DNA of 64,000 nucleotides from CALAMC01 sp964459465 (GTDB taxonomy: Bacteria > Zixibacteria > MSB-5A5 > GN15 > PGXB01). The stretch covers positions 6,463 to 70,462 of the forward strand of contig CAYWLR010000018.1 of assembly GCA_964459465.1 (NCBI GenBank). Reading direction: 5' to 3'. The notes beneath the pieces are model-generated. The model was given only the letters and a program-made list of their open reading frames with translations, searched no databases and was not told the origin of the DNA. Position 1 is the stretch's first letter; each line of letters begins with the position of its first letter. Both the position numbers and the translations under genes were made by a program. Below are positions 48,662 through 58,142 of the stretch, one piece after another.

Positions 48662-50739
48662 TGGATACCGGTTCCACGACATCGTTATTGGCCACCCTTA
48701 ACAAGCGCAGTGATATCGTGCTGGCGCTGGGTGTCATCGGCATTATCGGGGTTTTGATTATACCGGTTCCGGCGGGATTTCTGGATTTCGCGCTGGCTTT
48801 CAATATCACTTTTTCGCTGGTGATACTTTTATCGACATTGTATATCCGCAGCCCGCTCGATTTATCGGTTTTTCCGGGCATGCTGTTGATAGTCACGTTG
48901 ATGCGTCTGGCGTTGAATGTCGCCTCGACGCGCCTGATACTCGGGAGTGGGTATGCCGGCGAGGTGATCAATTCTTTCGGCAATTTCGTCGTCCGCGGCA
49001 ACTACGTGGTCGGCTTTATCATTTTCGTTATCCTGGTCATCATTCAGTTTGTCGTCATCACGAAAGGCGCCGGGCGTATTTCCGAAGTGGCTGCCCGCTT
49101 CACTCTGGATGCGATGCCGGGCAAACAGATGGCCATCGACGCCGATCTCAACGCCGGGCTGATCAACGACGAGGAGGCCAAGAAACGTCGGCAGTCCATA
49201 GCGCAGGAGGCCGATTTTTACGGGGCTATGGACGGTGCTTCGAAATTCGTGCGCGGGGACGCCGTCGCCGGCATCCTGATAACCATGATCAATATTATTG
49301 GGGGCATCGTCATCGGCATTATGATGCACGGCAAGACGGTGACCGAGTCGCTGCATACGTACACGCTGTTGTCGGTCGGTGACGGTCTGGTCACGCAGAT
49401 TCCTGCTCTTATAGTTTCGACCGCGGCGGGTATCATCGTCACGCGCGCGGCGTCCGACGATAACATGGGTCGCGACCTGACTCGTCAGCTTCTTCAGCAG
49501 CCCCGGGCGATAATGATCGCCGCCGGGATGCTGGTCGTGTTCGGGATTATCCCCGGCATGCCGACCGTGCCGTTCATGCTCCTGGGGCTTCTGGTCGGAA
49601 CGATGGGATACCTGACCAATGAAAACATGAAGAAACAGAAGCACGATGAGAAGAAGGAAAAGGCGGCCAAGGATAATGTTCCCAAAGAAGAGCGGACCGA
49701 AGACCTTCTCAAGATAGATCAGCTGGAACTTGAAATCGGCTATGGCCTGATACCGCTGGTCGATGAAAAGCAGGGCGGTGATTTGCTCACGCGCATTTCG
49801 GCGATTCGCAAGCAGATGGCGGGCGACCTGGGCATTATCGTGCCGCCGATTCGTATCCGCGACAATATCCGTCTCAATCCCAATCAGTATCGCGTGAAGG
49901 TCAAGGGGGTCGAGGTGGCCCGTTACGAACTTATGCCCGACCACGTTCTGGCCATAAATCCGGGCAACATAGATGAAAACATCGACGGTTTCGACGCCGT
50001 CGAGCCGGCTTTCCAGCTCAAAGCGCGCTGGGTTATACCCGACCTCAAGGAAATCGCCGAGGGGCAGGGTTACACCGTGGTCGAACCGAGCGCGGTGGTG
50101 GCGACGCACCTGACCGAACTGATAAGGTCGCACGCCGCGGAACTTTTAAGTCGACAGGATGTCTCGCACCTGCTGGAGACGCTCAAGGAAGATTATCCGT
50201 CGCTGGTCAACGATATCGTGCCCAGTGTCGTCCCCCTGTCGGTGGTGCAAAAGGTTCTGCAGGCGCTTCTGTCGGAACGGATCGCGATTCGCAACCTGCC
50301 GACGATCATGGAAGCCACCGCCGATTTTTATCATTCCACCAAGGAACCGGAGATTCTGGCGGAGTACGTGCGCATGGCGCTCAAGCGGCAGATCACCAAT
50401 ATGTATCGTGATCAGAACGGCCGGATAACGGTTTTCACCATCGACCCGGCTATAGAACAAGTCCTGACCGACTCGGTTCAGAATACCAAGCAGGGGCTGA
50501 TGTTTATCACTGACCCGGCTTTTTCGGAAAAACTTGTGAAGCGGGTCGGTAAAGCCATGAGCAAGCTGTCGCTTGCGGGTTTGACGCCCATATGTCTGTG
50601 TTCGCCCAACATACGGCTGGCCCTGAAACGACTGACCGAGGCGGCGCACCCGCAGCTAGTCGTTTTGTCATACAACGAAATAACTAATGACGTGGAAATA
50701 CTGTCCAACGATGTGGTGAGGCTGGAAGATGATCATTAA
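48661..50739 (+). CDS. flhA: flagellar export apparatus protein FlhA
   Basis: A 692-residue protein. The N-terminal half has eight membrane helices with the FHIPEP signature (about residues 135-175) in text such as TLDAMPGKQMAIDADLNAG. The C-terminal cytoplasmic half docks substrate-chaperone complexes. The length matches FlhA. The gene overlaps flhF by 11 nt. Confidence 0.97.
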   Translation: MDTGSTTSLLATLNKRSDIVLALGVIGIIGVLIIPVPAGFLDFALAFNITFSLVILLSTLYIRSPLDLSVFPGMLLIVTLMRLALNVASTRLILGSGYAGEVINSFGNFVVRGNYVVGFIIFVILVIIQFVVITKGAGRISEVAARFTLDAMPGKQMAIDADLNAGLINDEEAKKRRQSIAQEADFYGAMDGASKFVRGDAVAGILITMINIIGGIVIGIMMHGKTVTESLHTYTLLSVGDGLVTQIPALIVSTAAGIIVTRAASDDNMGRDLTRQLLQQPRAIMIAAGMLVVFGIIPGMPTVPFMLLGLLVGTMGYLTNENMKKQKHDEKKEKAAKDNVPKEERTEDLLKIDQLELEIGYGLIPLVDEKQGGDLLTRISAIRKQMAGDLGIIVPPIRIRDNIRLNPNQYRVKVKGVEVARYELMPDHVLAINPGNIDENIDGFDAVEPAFQLKARWVIPDLKEIAEGQGYTVVEPSAVVATHLTELIRSHAAELLSRQDVSHLLETLKEDYPSLVNDIVPSVVPLSVVQKVLQALLSERIAIRNLPTIMEATADFYHSTKEPEILAEYVRMALKRQITNMYRDQNGRITVFTIDPAIEQVLTDSVQNTKQGLMFITDPAFSEKLVKRVGKAMSKLSLAGLTPICLCSPNIRLALKRLTEAAHPQLVVLSYNEITNDVEILSNDVVRLEDDH

Positions 50740-51793
50740 ATCGTACATAGAAAACACAGCGGCGGCGGCGTTGAAAAAGATTCGCGAGGAGATGGGTCAG
50801 CAGGCCCTGATTTTGCACACCCGCCATATTCGGGGCGGTCAGTACGGCCGAAGGATCGAGGTCACGGCCTGCATCGATGAATCGCTGGTGCGGTCGCTGA
50901 AAAGCCTGATCGACGTCAATGCCTTCGACAAACCTGGTAAACCCGGTGTCATGGAAATGGATGTCGATGATTCTTTAAAAGTGACGGTCGATCGGCCGGT
51001 GGCGGAGGCGTCGGCGATGGTGGCGAAACCGGAGGAATTACGCAAGGTATATGACAAGCTGATCGATTTTGACATACCCGCCGGGCCGGCTGACAAACTT
51101 ATTACGGATATTCAAAAGGGGAGGGAAACGGCGCCGCTTGCCGATAGTAGTGTTCGGACAAAATTGAAGTCGTCATTCGAGAGTCTGATCAAACGCGAGG
51201 TGCATATCCCGGTCGGTTCGAAAGTCATGTTCATCGGAGCCAGCGGGGCGGGAAAGACCTCGACTCTGGCCAAGATGGCCGCCGAATTGACGGCTTTCCG
51301 GCGGACGAAAGTGCGTTTGACCAGTTTCGATACGCGAAAAATTTCGGTTTACGAGGAAGTCGGCGGTTACGCCGACCTGCTCGACGCGCCGTACGAAATC
51401 AATCCCCGGAAAGAGCTTAAGGCCGGCCGGGACGAGGTCCTGCTGATCGACACGCCCTCGATGTCGTACAGCACCGACGGAATCACGACTGTGCAAAATT
51501 TGATCAATCTGGTCCGACCCGACATCGTATTCATGGTTTTGTCCGTATGTAATCGGGCCGATGATATAATCGATTTTAAAGAGGGGATTCAAATAGTACA
51601 GCCAAATATGCTGATTGCAACGCACCTGGATGAAACCCGTCGCTGGGGAAGCATGCTGGCCGCGGCCATAATGACCGGGATTCCGCTGGCCTTCGTGACC
51701 GATTCTCCGGGTGGAGTCGGGCAATTGCACGTTCCCGATCCGGAACAGATGCTGGCGAAAATGATGAATGAAAAGGAGGCGCACCGTGAATAA
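50729..51793 (+). CDS. flhF: flagellar GTPase FlhF
   Basis: A 354-residue SRP-type GTPase that fixes the site and number of flagella, usually at a pole. The N-terminus is the B domain (IKSYIENTAAAALKKIREEMG). The G domain begins at about 165 with the P-loop FIGASGAGKTSTLAKMA; the G2/G3 text FDTRKISVYEEV and LIDTPSMSYS follow. It pairs with the next gene, flhG. Together they suggest polar or low-number flagellation. Confidence 0.93.
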   Translation: MIIKSYIENTAAAALKKIREEMGQQALILHTRHIRGGQYGRRIEVTACIDESLVRSLKSLIDVNAFDKPGKPGVMEMDVDDSLKVTVDRPVAEASAMVAKPEELRKVYDKLIDFDIPAGPADKLITDIQKGRETAPLADSSVRTKLKSSFESLIKREVHIPVGSKVMFIGASGAGKTSTLAKMAAELTAFRRTKVRLTSFDTRKISVYEEVGGYADLLDAPYEINPRKELKAGRDEVLLIDTPSMSYSTDGITTVQNLINLVRPDIVFMVLSVCNRADDIIDFKEGIQIVQPNMLIATHLDETRRWGSMLAAAIMTGIPLAFVTDSPGGVGQLHVPDPEQMLAKMMNEKEAHRE

Positions 51794-52652
51794 CAGGACC
51801 GCCTCATACAATAATCGCTTTAACGTCGTGCCGGCAGTACGGCCGTCGGTTATTTCCATTCTGTCCGGCAAGGGTGGGGTGGGCAAGTCGACGACGGCGT
51901 TTCATCTGGCGCGGGTTCTGGCAGATTTTGGGCGGGTCATGCTGGTTGATGCCGACCTGCTGTTCGGTGACCTGCATATCATTGCCAATACGGTGCCGCA
52001 AGGTACCGTCGATCGCTTTCTGCTGGCAGAAAGCGGCCTGCGGCAACCGGCGGTCATACGCGAAAATCTGCACCTGCTGGCGTCACCTTCCACATCGGGC
52101 CGCGATCTCGATATCGATGTCGCCGGGATTGTCGCCAATTTGTCACGGCTGCCGGGACTGTGCGCCGACTATGATTATTTAATAGTCGATACGCCGTCGG
52201 GGTTAATCGATGTTATCGCGGTGGTGGCGTCGGTTTCGGACATTCGCCTGATTTCGGTCATGCCGGAATTGACGGCAATATCCGACGGTTACGGCCTGAT
52301 AAAATATCTGAAAACATTAGGTTTGAAGGGGCCATATTTCCTGTTGCCCAATCGTTGTCGCAATGCCGAAGAGGCGACGTATATTTATTCCCAATTTGCC
52401 GAGATATGTCAGAAATTTCATAAATTAAAGCCTGAATATCTCGGTTATATCAATGAGAATCAATATGTTGCGGCCAGATTACTGACGACTGAAAAAGACG
52501 CCGAAATAAGGAGTTTAACTCCTGTCGGAGATGATTTCGGCGGTCTGGCCCGGGCCATTCTGGCGGCGATACCCAAATATCGAAAAACGAATTCATTAAA
52601 CCGGCTGCAGACCGTTAATGCAGGGCGCTCCGCAGCCGATATAAAAGGATAG
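51786..52652 (+). CDS. flhG: flagellar number regulator FlhG (MinD-like ATPase)
   Basis: A 288-residue ParA/MinD ATPase. The deviant Walker A is SGKGGVGKSTTAFHLA, followed by VMLVDADLLFGDLHI and LIVDTPSGLID (Walker B). FlhG limits flagellar number by acting on FlhF and, in some species, on regulators and the switch. The frame is open from ATG 51768, but AAGGAGG at 51772-51778 points to GTG 51786, which overlaps flhF by 8 nt. Confidence 0.88.
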   Translation: MNNRTASYNNRFNVVPAVRPSVISILSGKGGVGKSTTAFHLARVLADFGRVMLVDADLLFGDLHIIANTVPQGTVDRFLLAESGLRQPAVIRENLHLLASPSTSGRDLDIDVAGIVANLSRLPGLCADYDYLIVDTPSGLIDVIAVVASVSDIRLISVMPELTAISDGYGLIKYLKTLGLKGPYFLLPNRCRNAEEATYIYSQFAEICQKFHKLKPEYLGYINENQYVAARLLTTEKDAEIRSLTPVGDDFGGLARAILAAIPKYRKTNSLNRLQTVNAGRSAADIKG

Positions 52653-52659
52653 CACTCTT

Positions 52660-53541
52660 ATGGTTAGCACGCTTAACAGACGATCCGGGAGTGATAAGCC
52701 GACCGCCACCAAGCTGGAACGGATTTCGGTTTACGAGGCAAAGACAGCTCGCAAGACAGCCAAAACCAAAAAGCCGGTCGATGTATCGCTTGATTGGTTG
52801 CGTTATCAGAGGCATCAGAACCCGGAAATCCGGGCCCGGCTTTTAAAGAAGTACCTTCCTCTGGTGCGCAATGTGGCGGGACGCATGGCAATCGGTTTTC
52901 CGAGATCGGTGGAGCTGTCCGATTTGATAAACACCGGCGTTATCGGGTTGATCGAGGCCTTCGCCAATTTCGATCCGGACCGCGGCGTGAAATTTGAAAC
53001 GTATGCCGTTCCCAGAATCAGGGGAGCCATACTGGACGAGCTTCGGGCTTTGGACTGGGTGCCGCGGTCGGCGCGAGCCCGTTCGCGAGAAATAGAACGA
53101 GCGGTAAATTCGCTGGAAAATGATACCGGGCGTCAGCCGTCCAATGTCGAGCTGGCCGATAAACTGGGGTTTTCCATGTCGGAACTCATGTCGGCCATCG
53201 GCGATATCTGCAATTCGTCGCTATTATCGCTCGATGAGACGGTGTATCGAGAGGAGGATAACCATCAGGTGCCAAGAATAGAAACCATTTGTGACGCATC
53301 CCGTCCGTCCGCGCTGGGCGACGTGGAGAAGCTGGAAATGCGGGCGTTTTTGACCACGGCTATCGATCGCCTGACGGAGCAGGAGAAGCTGGTCATCGCA
53401 TTGTACTATTTCGAAGAATTAACGCTCAAAGAAATCGGCGAAGTCATGTCGATATCCGAGTCGCGGGTATCGCAGATTCACACGAAGGCGGTCGTGAAGC
53501 TTCGCGGCATGGTCAAGGAGAAATTCGCCCTGACCGGGTAA
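52660..53541 (+). CDS. fliA: RNA polymerase sigma-28 factor FliA
   Basis: A 293-residue FliA/WhiG-class sigma factor. Region 2 is at about 75-130 (LVRNVAGRMAIGFPRSVELS, DLINTGVIGLIEAFANFDP), region 3 has DWVPRSARARSREIERAVNS, and region 4 ends with ISESRVSQIHTKAVVKLRG. An extra N-terminal stretch of about 50 basic residues is present. FliA transcribes late flagellar genes (filament, chemotaxis). No flgM is visible nearby, so the anti-sigma control is elsewhere or different. Confidence 0.94.
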   Translation: MVSTLNRRSGSDKPTATKLERISVYEAKTARKTAKTKKPVDVSLDWLRYQRHQNPEIRARLLKKYLPLVRNVAGRMAIGFPRSVELSDLINTGVIGLIEAFANFDPDRGVKFETYAVPRIRGAILDELRALDWVPRSARARSREIERAVNSLENDTGRQPSNVELADKLGFSMSELMSAIGDICNSSLLSLDETVYREEDNHQVPRIETICDASRPSALGDVEKLEMRAFLTTAIDRLTEQEKLVIALYYFEELTLKEIGEVMSISESRVSQIHTKAVVKLRGMVKEKFALTG

Positions 53542-53553
53542 GGAGGTATCGTC

Positions 53554-53853
53554 ATGGTTGATCCGGCCCATCTGGCGGACACGCTCTCCAAAACGGAGCT
53601 GGTTCGTCAGCTCAAACAGGAGAAAAAAGCGGCCCCCGAAATGGAGCAGCGGCTGATCCGGGATGAGGTTCGCCGGAAAACAACCGACGACGCCGAACGC
53701 ACGAAAGAAACCGGGAAAAGCGACCTTCTGGTAATCAGTGAAGAAGGCAAGGAAAAGAACCAAAGGAAGATGCCGAAAAGAGAAAAACCCGAAGACGATC
53801 AGGATGAATCGAGCGAGGAGTCCTCGTCGCGGCATCTCGACATAGAAGTATAA
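53554..53853 (+). CDS. charged hypothetical protein after fliA
   Basis: A 99-residue, very hydrophilic protein. It begins MVDPAHLADTLSKTELVRQL, then Lys/Glu-rich text, and ends in an acidic Ser/Glu tail (DESSEESSSRHLDIEV). There is no signal peptide or membrane segment. AAGGAGG lies 8 nt before ATG 53554, so it is well translated. Short charged proteins at this position in flagellar operons are recurrent but uncharacterised. No function can be assigned. It could be a chaperone or an anti-sigma factor in place of FlgM, but no FlgM motif is seen. Confidence 0.65.
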   Translation: MVDPAHLADTLSKTELVRQLKQEKKAAPEMEQRLIRDEVRRKTTDDAERTKETGKSDLLVISEEGKEKNQRKMPKREKPEDDQDESSEESSSRHLDIEV

Positions 53854-53885
53854 CAGAAGCATAAACAGCAGGACAAGGAGGATTC

Positions 53886-54332
53886 ATGGAAATAGGACTT
53901 TCACAGAATGTTTTGATCGATATCGGACTGAACGCGGCCGGATTTTTTCTCGGTGGCATGATCATCATGCTTATCGGTAGTTTCCGGAAGTCGCACCGGG
54001 CGGCGATCGGTGTTAGGGCCGGAGCGACGGCCGTAGTACAGCCTTCGGTCGAACCGCTGTCGAAAGAGCGATCACACCGCGGTTCGAAACCCGATTTCAA
54101 CGGTGAGTACATAAATTTAAACAATTTCGACTGGCAGGGGCAGACGGCATCGGCGCCGAAACGCGAATCATCGCCGGCCGCCCGTAATCGCCAGGAAGTC
54201 ATAAGAATGGCGCGGCAGATGGTGGCCGACAAAAGAAATGACGGCGATGTGCAAGCGAATCTTCCGATAACCGACGGGGAACTCGCCTACGCCCGCTACC
54301 TCGAAAAACTTACAAGTACGGGGAGGAATTGA
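53886..54332 (+). CDS. single-pass membrane hypothetical protein
   Basis: A 148-residue protein with one hydrophobic helix at about 12-32 (IGLNAAGFFLGGMIIMLIGSF) and a hydrophilic remainder. The C-terminal 40 residues form a predicted helix ending TDGELAYARYLEKL. AAGGAGG precedes ATG 53886. Its location between fliA and a DUF2225 gene, with stop and start 2 nt apart, suggests that it works at the membrane with the soluble proteins that follow. I do not recognise a family. Confidence 0.62.
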   Translation: MEIGLSQNVLIDIGLNAAGFFLGGMIIMLIGSFRKSHRAAIGVRAGATAVVQPSVEPLSKERSHRGSKPDFNGEYINLNNFDWQGQTASAPKRESSPAARNRQEVIRMARQMVADKRNDGDVQANLPITDGELAYARYLEKLTSTGRN

Positions 54333-54334
54333 TA

Positions 54335-55507
54335 ATGACGCAGGAATCACCTTTTTTCCTGACCAAGGTGGAGTGCCCGATATGCAAAACGATCAACGAG
54401 TACGAGACAATCAAGCTGGGCGCCTACACCGAGCGCGATCGTGATACCGACTTCCGTCCGACCGATCGCACCTGGCGCAATCCCCGTTATCAGGCCCACG
54501 ACCCGCTGTTGTATTTTACGGCCACGTGTTCCAACTGCCTTTACACGCGGGAGTTCACGCAGAAATTCAAGGACTGGAAAAATGATTCATATTTTAAGAC
54601 CTATCGCCTGAAAGTGGTCAAGCAGAAGCATCTGGAACAGTTGGCGGCATCGGAATCGGTTATAAAGCAAATCGGCCAGAAGCTGGATGCCGTGCGCTAT
54701 CCCGGCGAAACGGCCATCTTGAAATTGATTCTGGCCATAATCGACGAGAAATTCAACGAAAAGCAGAACGACCTTGACCTCGGCCGCTTTTATTTGCGCA
54801 TCGGCTGGCTGTTCCGGGGCATGAGCGAAGGGACCGATCCCAACGAGGCCTGTCTCAAGGGGCATCTGGTCGACATCAGCAAGCGTTTGAGCGGGCTGCG
54901 CGGGACGCTGGAAGGATTCAACGCGCAAATCGAACAGGTCCGAAACGCCATGCAATTGCATGTTTCCGATGAACGGTTTTCGGCCGATGTCAAATCAAGA
55001 CTGATGCCGCTCAAAGAAAAGTATGACCGGGAACTGGGCGATATTCTCGAAGTCACCGGTCAAATTGAACGACGCCTGACGGACCTCAACAATGCCGCCT
55101 CGGAGAGTCTCCCGACTTCATCGGAGAATAAGACCGGTACGGGATATTTCAATTATGCCGCGTTTTCCGACTTCCTGGGAGAACTGGCGCAAAAAGCCGA
55201 GGGCATCCCGGTTGATGAGAAGCAGGCCCTCACGTACTCGGTGGAATATTACATGGCGGCGTTCAAGAGCGGCAAGGATATCGACAAGGGCAATCAGATG
55301 ATCCAGGCGGCCTACTTGATCGCCGAGTTATCGCGACGTATCGGAGCTTTCGAGCAAGCCAAGGAGTATTTCAACACGACCATCCGGGCCGGACAGGAAT
55401 TCGTTTACAAGCACCGCAACGACCAGAGCCGGACGGCCATGGCGCGCAAGATACTGGAGCTGGCGATAGAGCAGGGACGAGAGAATTATACTCACGTGCA
55501 GGGTTAA
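54335..55507 (+). CDS. DUF2225 zinc-ribbon protein
   Basis: A 390-residue protein. The N-terminal 75 residues hold a zinc-ribbon-like pair: CPIC (Cys14, Cys17) and CSNC (Cys65, Cys68). The rest is helical, with TPR-like repeats (about 105-200 and 285-380; for example LGRFYLRIGWLFRGM and FEQAKEYFNTTIRAGQE). DUF2225 proteins are found mostly in flagellated or sporulating bacteria with no known role. Here it is encoded between fliA and PilZ genes. The start is ATG 54335; GGGAGG at 54321-54326 rules out the TTG 6 nt upstream. Confidence 0.8.
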   Translation: MTQESPFFLTKVECPICKTINEYETIKLGAYTERDRDTDFRPTDRTWRNPRYQAHDPLLYFTATCSNCLYTREFTQKFKDWKNDSYFKTYRLKVVKQKHLEQLAASESVIKQIGQKLDAVRYPGETAILKLILAIIDEKFNEKQNDLDLGRFYLRIGWLFRGMSEGTDPNEACLKGHLVDISKRLSGLRGTLEGFNAQIEQVRNAMQLHVSDERFSADVKSRLMPLKEKYDRELGDILEVTGQIERRLTDLNNAASESLPTSSENKTGTGYFNYAAFSDFLGELAQKAEGIPVDEKQALTYSVEYYMAAFKSGKDIDKGNQMIQAAYLIAELSRRIGAFEQAKEYFNTTIRAGQEFVYKHRNDQSRTAMARKILELAIEQGRENYTHVQG

Positions 55508-55517
55508 TGGTTTACTG

Positions 55518-56258
55518 ATGATGGATACCAGACAATATGACACTTGCGTGAGCCTCTGGGAAAAAATCGAGCTTGTATCAGAGGAAGACCCCCGAGGCGC
55601 CATATATCAGTCGCGGGTAGAGGATATCACGAGCGATGGTATCATCATTTCCATTCCGGTTTACGGCGGGGGGGACGGGCAGTTGCTGACCAGTCATTCG
55701 CTGGTTAACGTTCGTTTCAAGCGTCCCGACGCCATGTATCAGTTCTCGGCTCGCATGAAGAGCATCAAGGACAATTTCGGCAAGAGAATCCTGCTTTATG
55801 ATCTGGGGCGTCTGGTCCGGGTTCAACGGCGGGAATTCGTCCGCCTCAATTACCGCATGAGTCTGGAATACGCGAAATTGACTGGTGACAATTGGGAGGA
55901 ATATTCCCTGGAGTGGAAATCGTCGGAAACGATCGATATTTCGGCCGGCGGTTTTTTGATGCGAGTCGACGATACGGTGCAACCTCATGACCGACTGCTG
56001 CTCAATGTCGATCGGGCGCACCGCATGGGTTTGCCGCGGCTGGTCGTGGCCGTGTGCTGCCGGGTTGTCAGCGTCGACCACAATCATATGGCGGGCGTCG
56101 CTTTCATCCGCAGTGGGGATTTTGCCAAGTACTTTTCACATGAACAAATCGAACTCATTCCGGAACCGGCCCGGCAATTCGACACCGCGGCGCAGAATAA
56201 AATGATAAAGTTTGTTTTTGACGAACAGGTTCAGAAACGTCAGATGGGGAAATTATGA
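55518..56258 (+). CDS. PilZ-domain protein, tandem copy 1
   Basis: A 246-residue protein. The C-terminal PilZ domain (about 100-215) has both c-di-GMP-binding motifs: the RxxxR motif Arg105-x3-Arg109 in RRREFVRLNYR-like text, and Asp140-x-Ser142-x2-Gly145 in IDISAGGF. The N-terminal 95 residues form a YcgR-N-like beta domain. It therefore looks like a full YcgR-type flagellar brake, which slows or stops the motor when c-di-GMP is high. It overlaps the next PilZ gene by 4 nt. Confidence 0.88.
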   Translation: MMDTRQYDTCVSLWEKIELVSEEDPRGAIYQSRVEDITSDGIIISIPVYGGGDGQLLTSHSLVNVRFKRPDAMYQFSARMKSIKDNFGKRILLYDLGRLVRVQRREFVRLNYRMSLEYAKLTGDNWEEYSLEWKSSETIDISAGGFLMRVDDTVQPHDRLLLNVDRAHRMGLPRLVVAVCCRVVSVDHNHMAGVAFIRSGDFAKYFSHEQIELIPEPARQFDTAAQNKMIKFVFDEQVQKRQMGKL

Positions 56259-57010
56259 CGACCGAACAACAAATAAAAATCGACAAGAACGGAATAATTT
56301 TCGCGGATCTGGTTGGCCGCGAAATCCGGCTCAAGACCGAGCAGTTTCAAAACAGGGTATTGACCACGCGGGTATTGGCCGTCAGCGACAATTGTTTCGT
56401 AATCGACCGTTCGGGGTCATCTGGTATGGTGGGCAGGCTTATTCCCAATCAGAAGGTTGATGTCGAATTTGGCTACAAGGGTCAATTTCTCGGCTTCAAT
56501 TCCAGGATTCAGAATCGGCACGAAGGCCGCCTGGTCATTCCGATAGCCCGGGAAGTTCTGCCCATGAACGTCCGCCAATTTGCCCGCTATCGTTTCGAAA
56601 GTGAAGTCCAGCTGGCCTTGTTCGACGAGCACAATATTTCGGCGGCTCGTCTGAACAAGCTTAAATGGCTCAAGACGAGTACGACCAATTTGTCCGGCGG
56701 CGGCATGCTGGTCATAATTCCGGGTATTGTCACCGGCGACTGTTATATGATACTGCACCTGCCGATGAACGGCATCGATCTGCCCAAACTGATGGTCGGC
56801 CGCACCCGATATTTCCTTCCCGGACAGGCGGGGAAAAATCAGGTGGGGGTGGAATTTATCATCAGGGAAGATCGTCAGTCCAAACTGCCCCGGACCATTA
56901 TCAGAAATCTGCCCGAAAAGCTTTTTGAATATGATGCCGGATGTCGTCAGAAGCTATCCCGGCATTTGGCCGCACTACTGGAAAACGAGAAACAAGGAGA
57001 TATAGGATGA
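56255..57010 (+). CDS. PilZ-domain protein, tandem copy 2
   Basis: A 251-residue protein of similar plan: an N-terminal YcgR-N-like domain (about 1-100), then a PilZ domain with Arg107-x3-Arg111 (RQFARYRF) and Asn145-x-Ser147-x2-Gly150 (TNLSGGGM). Both motifs are intact, so c-di-GMP binding is expected. Sequence identity with copy 1 looks low, so the copies are old or specialised. It overlaps both neighbours by 4 nt. Confidence 0.86.
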   Translation: MTTEQQIKIDKNGIIFADLVGREIRLKTEQFQNRVLTTRVLAVSDNCFVIDRSGSSGMVGRLIPNQKVDVEFGYKGQFLGFNSRIQNRHEGRLVIPIAREVLPMNVRQFARYRFESEVQLALFDEHNISAARLNKLKWLKTSTTNLSGGGMLVIIPGIVTGDCYMILHLPMNGIDLPKLMVGRTRYFLPGQAGKNQVGVEFIIREDRQSKLPRTIIRNLPEKLFEYDAGCRQKLSRHLAALLENEKQGDIG

Positions 57011-57543
57011 TCAGAAACCGGACCAAATTCGTATCGGACGTAACCACCGATAACAGCATCGTGCAGGTCAAAGCACCGTTCAAGCTGTACAAGGATAAAT
57101 CCCGGCGCTACATTCGCCTGGAAATTTCCGAAGCCATCAACTATACGATTTTAAAAGACAGCGAAAATGAGCCGCATACCGAGGCCGACGGTCCCGAGTA
57201 CACCGGGCAGATACTCAATCTCTCGCCGGGCGGGGCCCTGATAGAAAGTGATTATCCGGCGGAGGACGGCGCCCTGTTGCTATTAAAGATGTTCCTGCAG
57301 GAAATAGAAACTCTCGAAAACGTCGTCGGGCTGGTCAAACGGTGCGAACCGCTGGAAGGGAAATGGATGATCGGCGTCGAATTCGTTACCCGCCGATACC
57401 TGAACGATATTTTATCCGCGGCGCAGATCGATATGATTCCCGGCTGTTCTCTTTCCTTCGAGGAAAATATCCAGCGCGTTCTGGGCCGGTATATTTCGTA
57501 CAGGCAAACGCCGATCGGAGAGGACGGCCATGAAGATATTTAA
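57007..57543 (+). CDS. PilZ-domain protein, tandem copy 3
   Basis: A 178-residue, shorter PilZ protein. The motifs are Arg33-x3-Arg37 (RRYIRLEI) and Asn71-x-Ser73-x2-Gly76 (LNLSPGGAL). It has no room for the YcgR-N domain, so it is a bare PilZ domain plus a C-terminal helical region. The frame is open from 56941, but ATG 57007, overlapping the previous stop, with AGGAG upstream, is preferred. It overlaps the next gene by 14 nt. Confidence 0.84.
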   Translation: MIRNRTKFVSDVTTDNSIVQVKAPFKLYKDKSRRYIRLEISEAINYTILKDSENEPHTEADGPEYTGQILNLSPGGALIESDYPAEDGALLLLKMFLQEIETLENVVGLVKRCEPLEGKWMIGVEFVTRRYLNDILSAAQIDMIPGCSLSFEENIQRVLGRYISYRQTPIGEDGHEDI

Positions 57544-58141
57544 ACGTATTCCGGTGGTGGCCGGTCTGGTGTTGTGTCTGGGGACGACGGCCATGGGCGG
57601 CAATAAAGTCGTCGTCAATATCGATCTGCCCCAATGCCCATACTATGATTCCCGGCTGGATGTCAAGCTTCACGAATATCTGGCGTTGATCGACCGGGCC
57701 GAAGTCACCTACCCTGACAGCGCCCAGAGAGCGCGGCTGGCGGCCGACCGGTCGCCATTTTTCGACGATATTTTAAAAATCGGGGAAGAATGTGACGGTC
57801 GATTTCTGATTAATATCGACATCGACCGCATCGACATCGAACGCCGCAAAGTCACCGTCATTCCGCTCGTCGTTTATCGCTACCGCGTGTACGGGGTGAT
57901 GAAGGGTAAATTGAATATTATCGATGTCACCCGCAAGCGGGTGCTCGAATCCCGTGCCCTTGATTTTGAAGTCAAGGAGGCCGATCAATGGCAGGTTTAT
58001 GACGATGACCCGGATCACCCGGCCCTGCTGCTTCCGGCCGACCGGCGGATCAACCTGCTCGACCGGGTCGACGACAAGGCCGCTGAAAGCCTATTTGAAC
58101 AGATTAAAAGGATGACAAGGGGAGCGTACAACCGAGGCTGA
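57530..58141 (+). CDS. exported hypothetical protein in flagellar operon
   Basis: A 203-residue protein with a signal peptide (about 1-23, cleavage near TAMGG). The mature part is acidic and mixed alpha/beta (VVVNIDLPQCPYYDSRLDVK at the start, FLINIDIDRIDIERRKVTVI in the middle), with two cysteines. No known domain is evident. It is placed between three c-di-GMP receptors and a sensor module, so a periplasmic partner or input for those systems is possible. This is inference from position only. Confidence 0.6.
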   Translation: MKIFKRIPVVAGLVLCLGTTAMGGNKVVVNIDLPQCPYYDSRLDVKLHEYLALIDRAEVTYPDSAQRARLAADRSPFFDDILKIGEECDGRFLINIDIDRIDIERRKVTVIPLVVYRYRVYGVMKGKLNIIDVTRKRVLESRALDFEVKEADQWQVYDDDPDHPALLLPADRRINLLDRVDDKAAESLFEQIKRMTRGAYNRG

Positions 58142-58142
58142 T

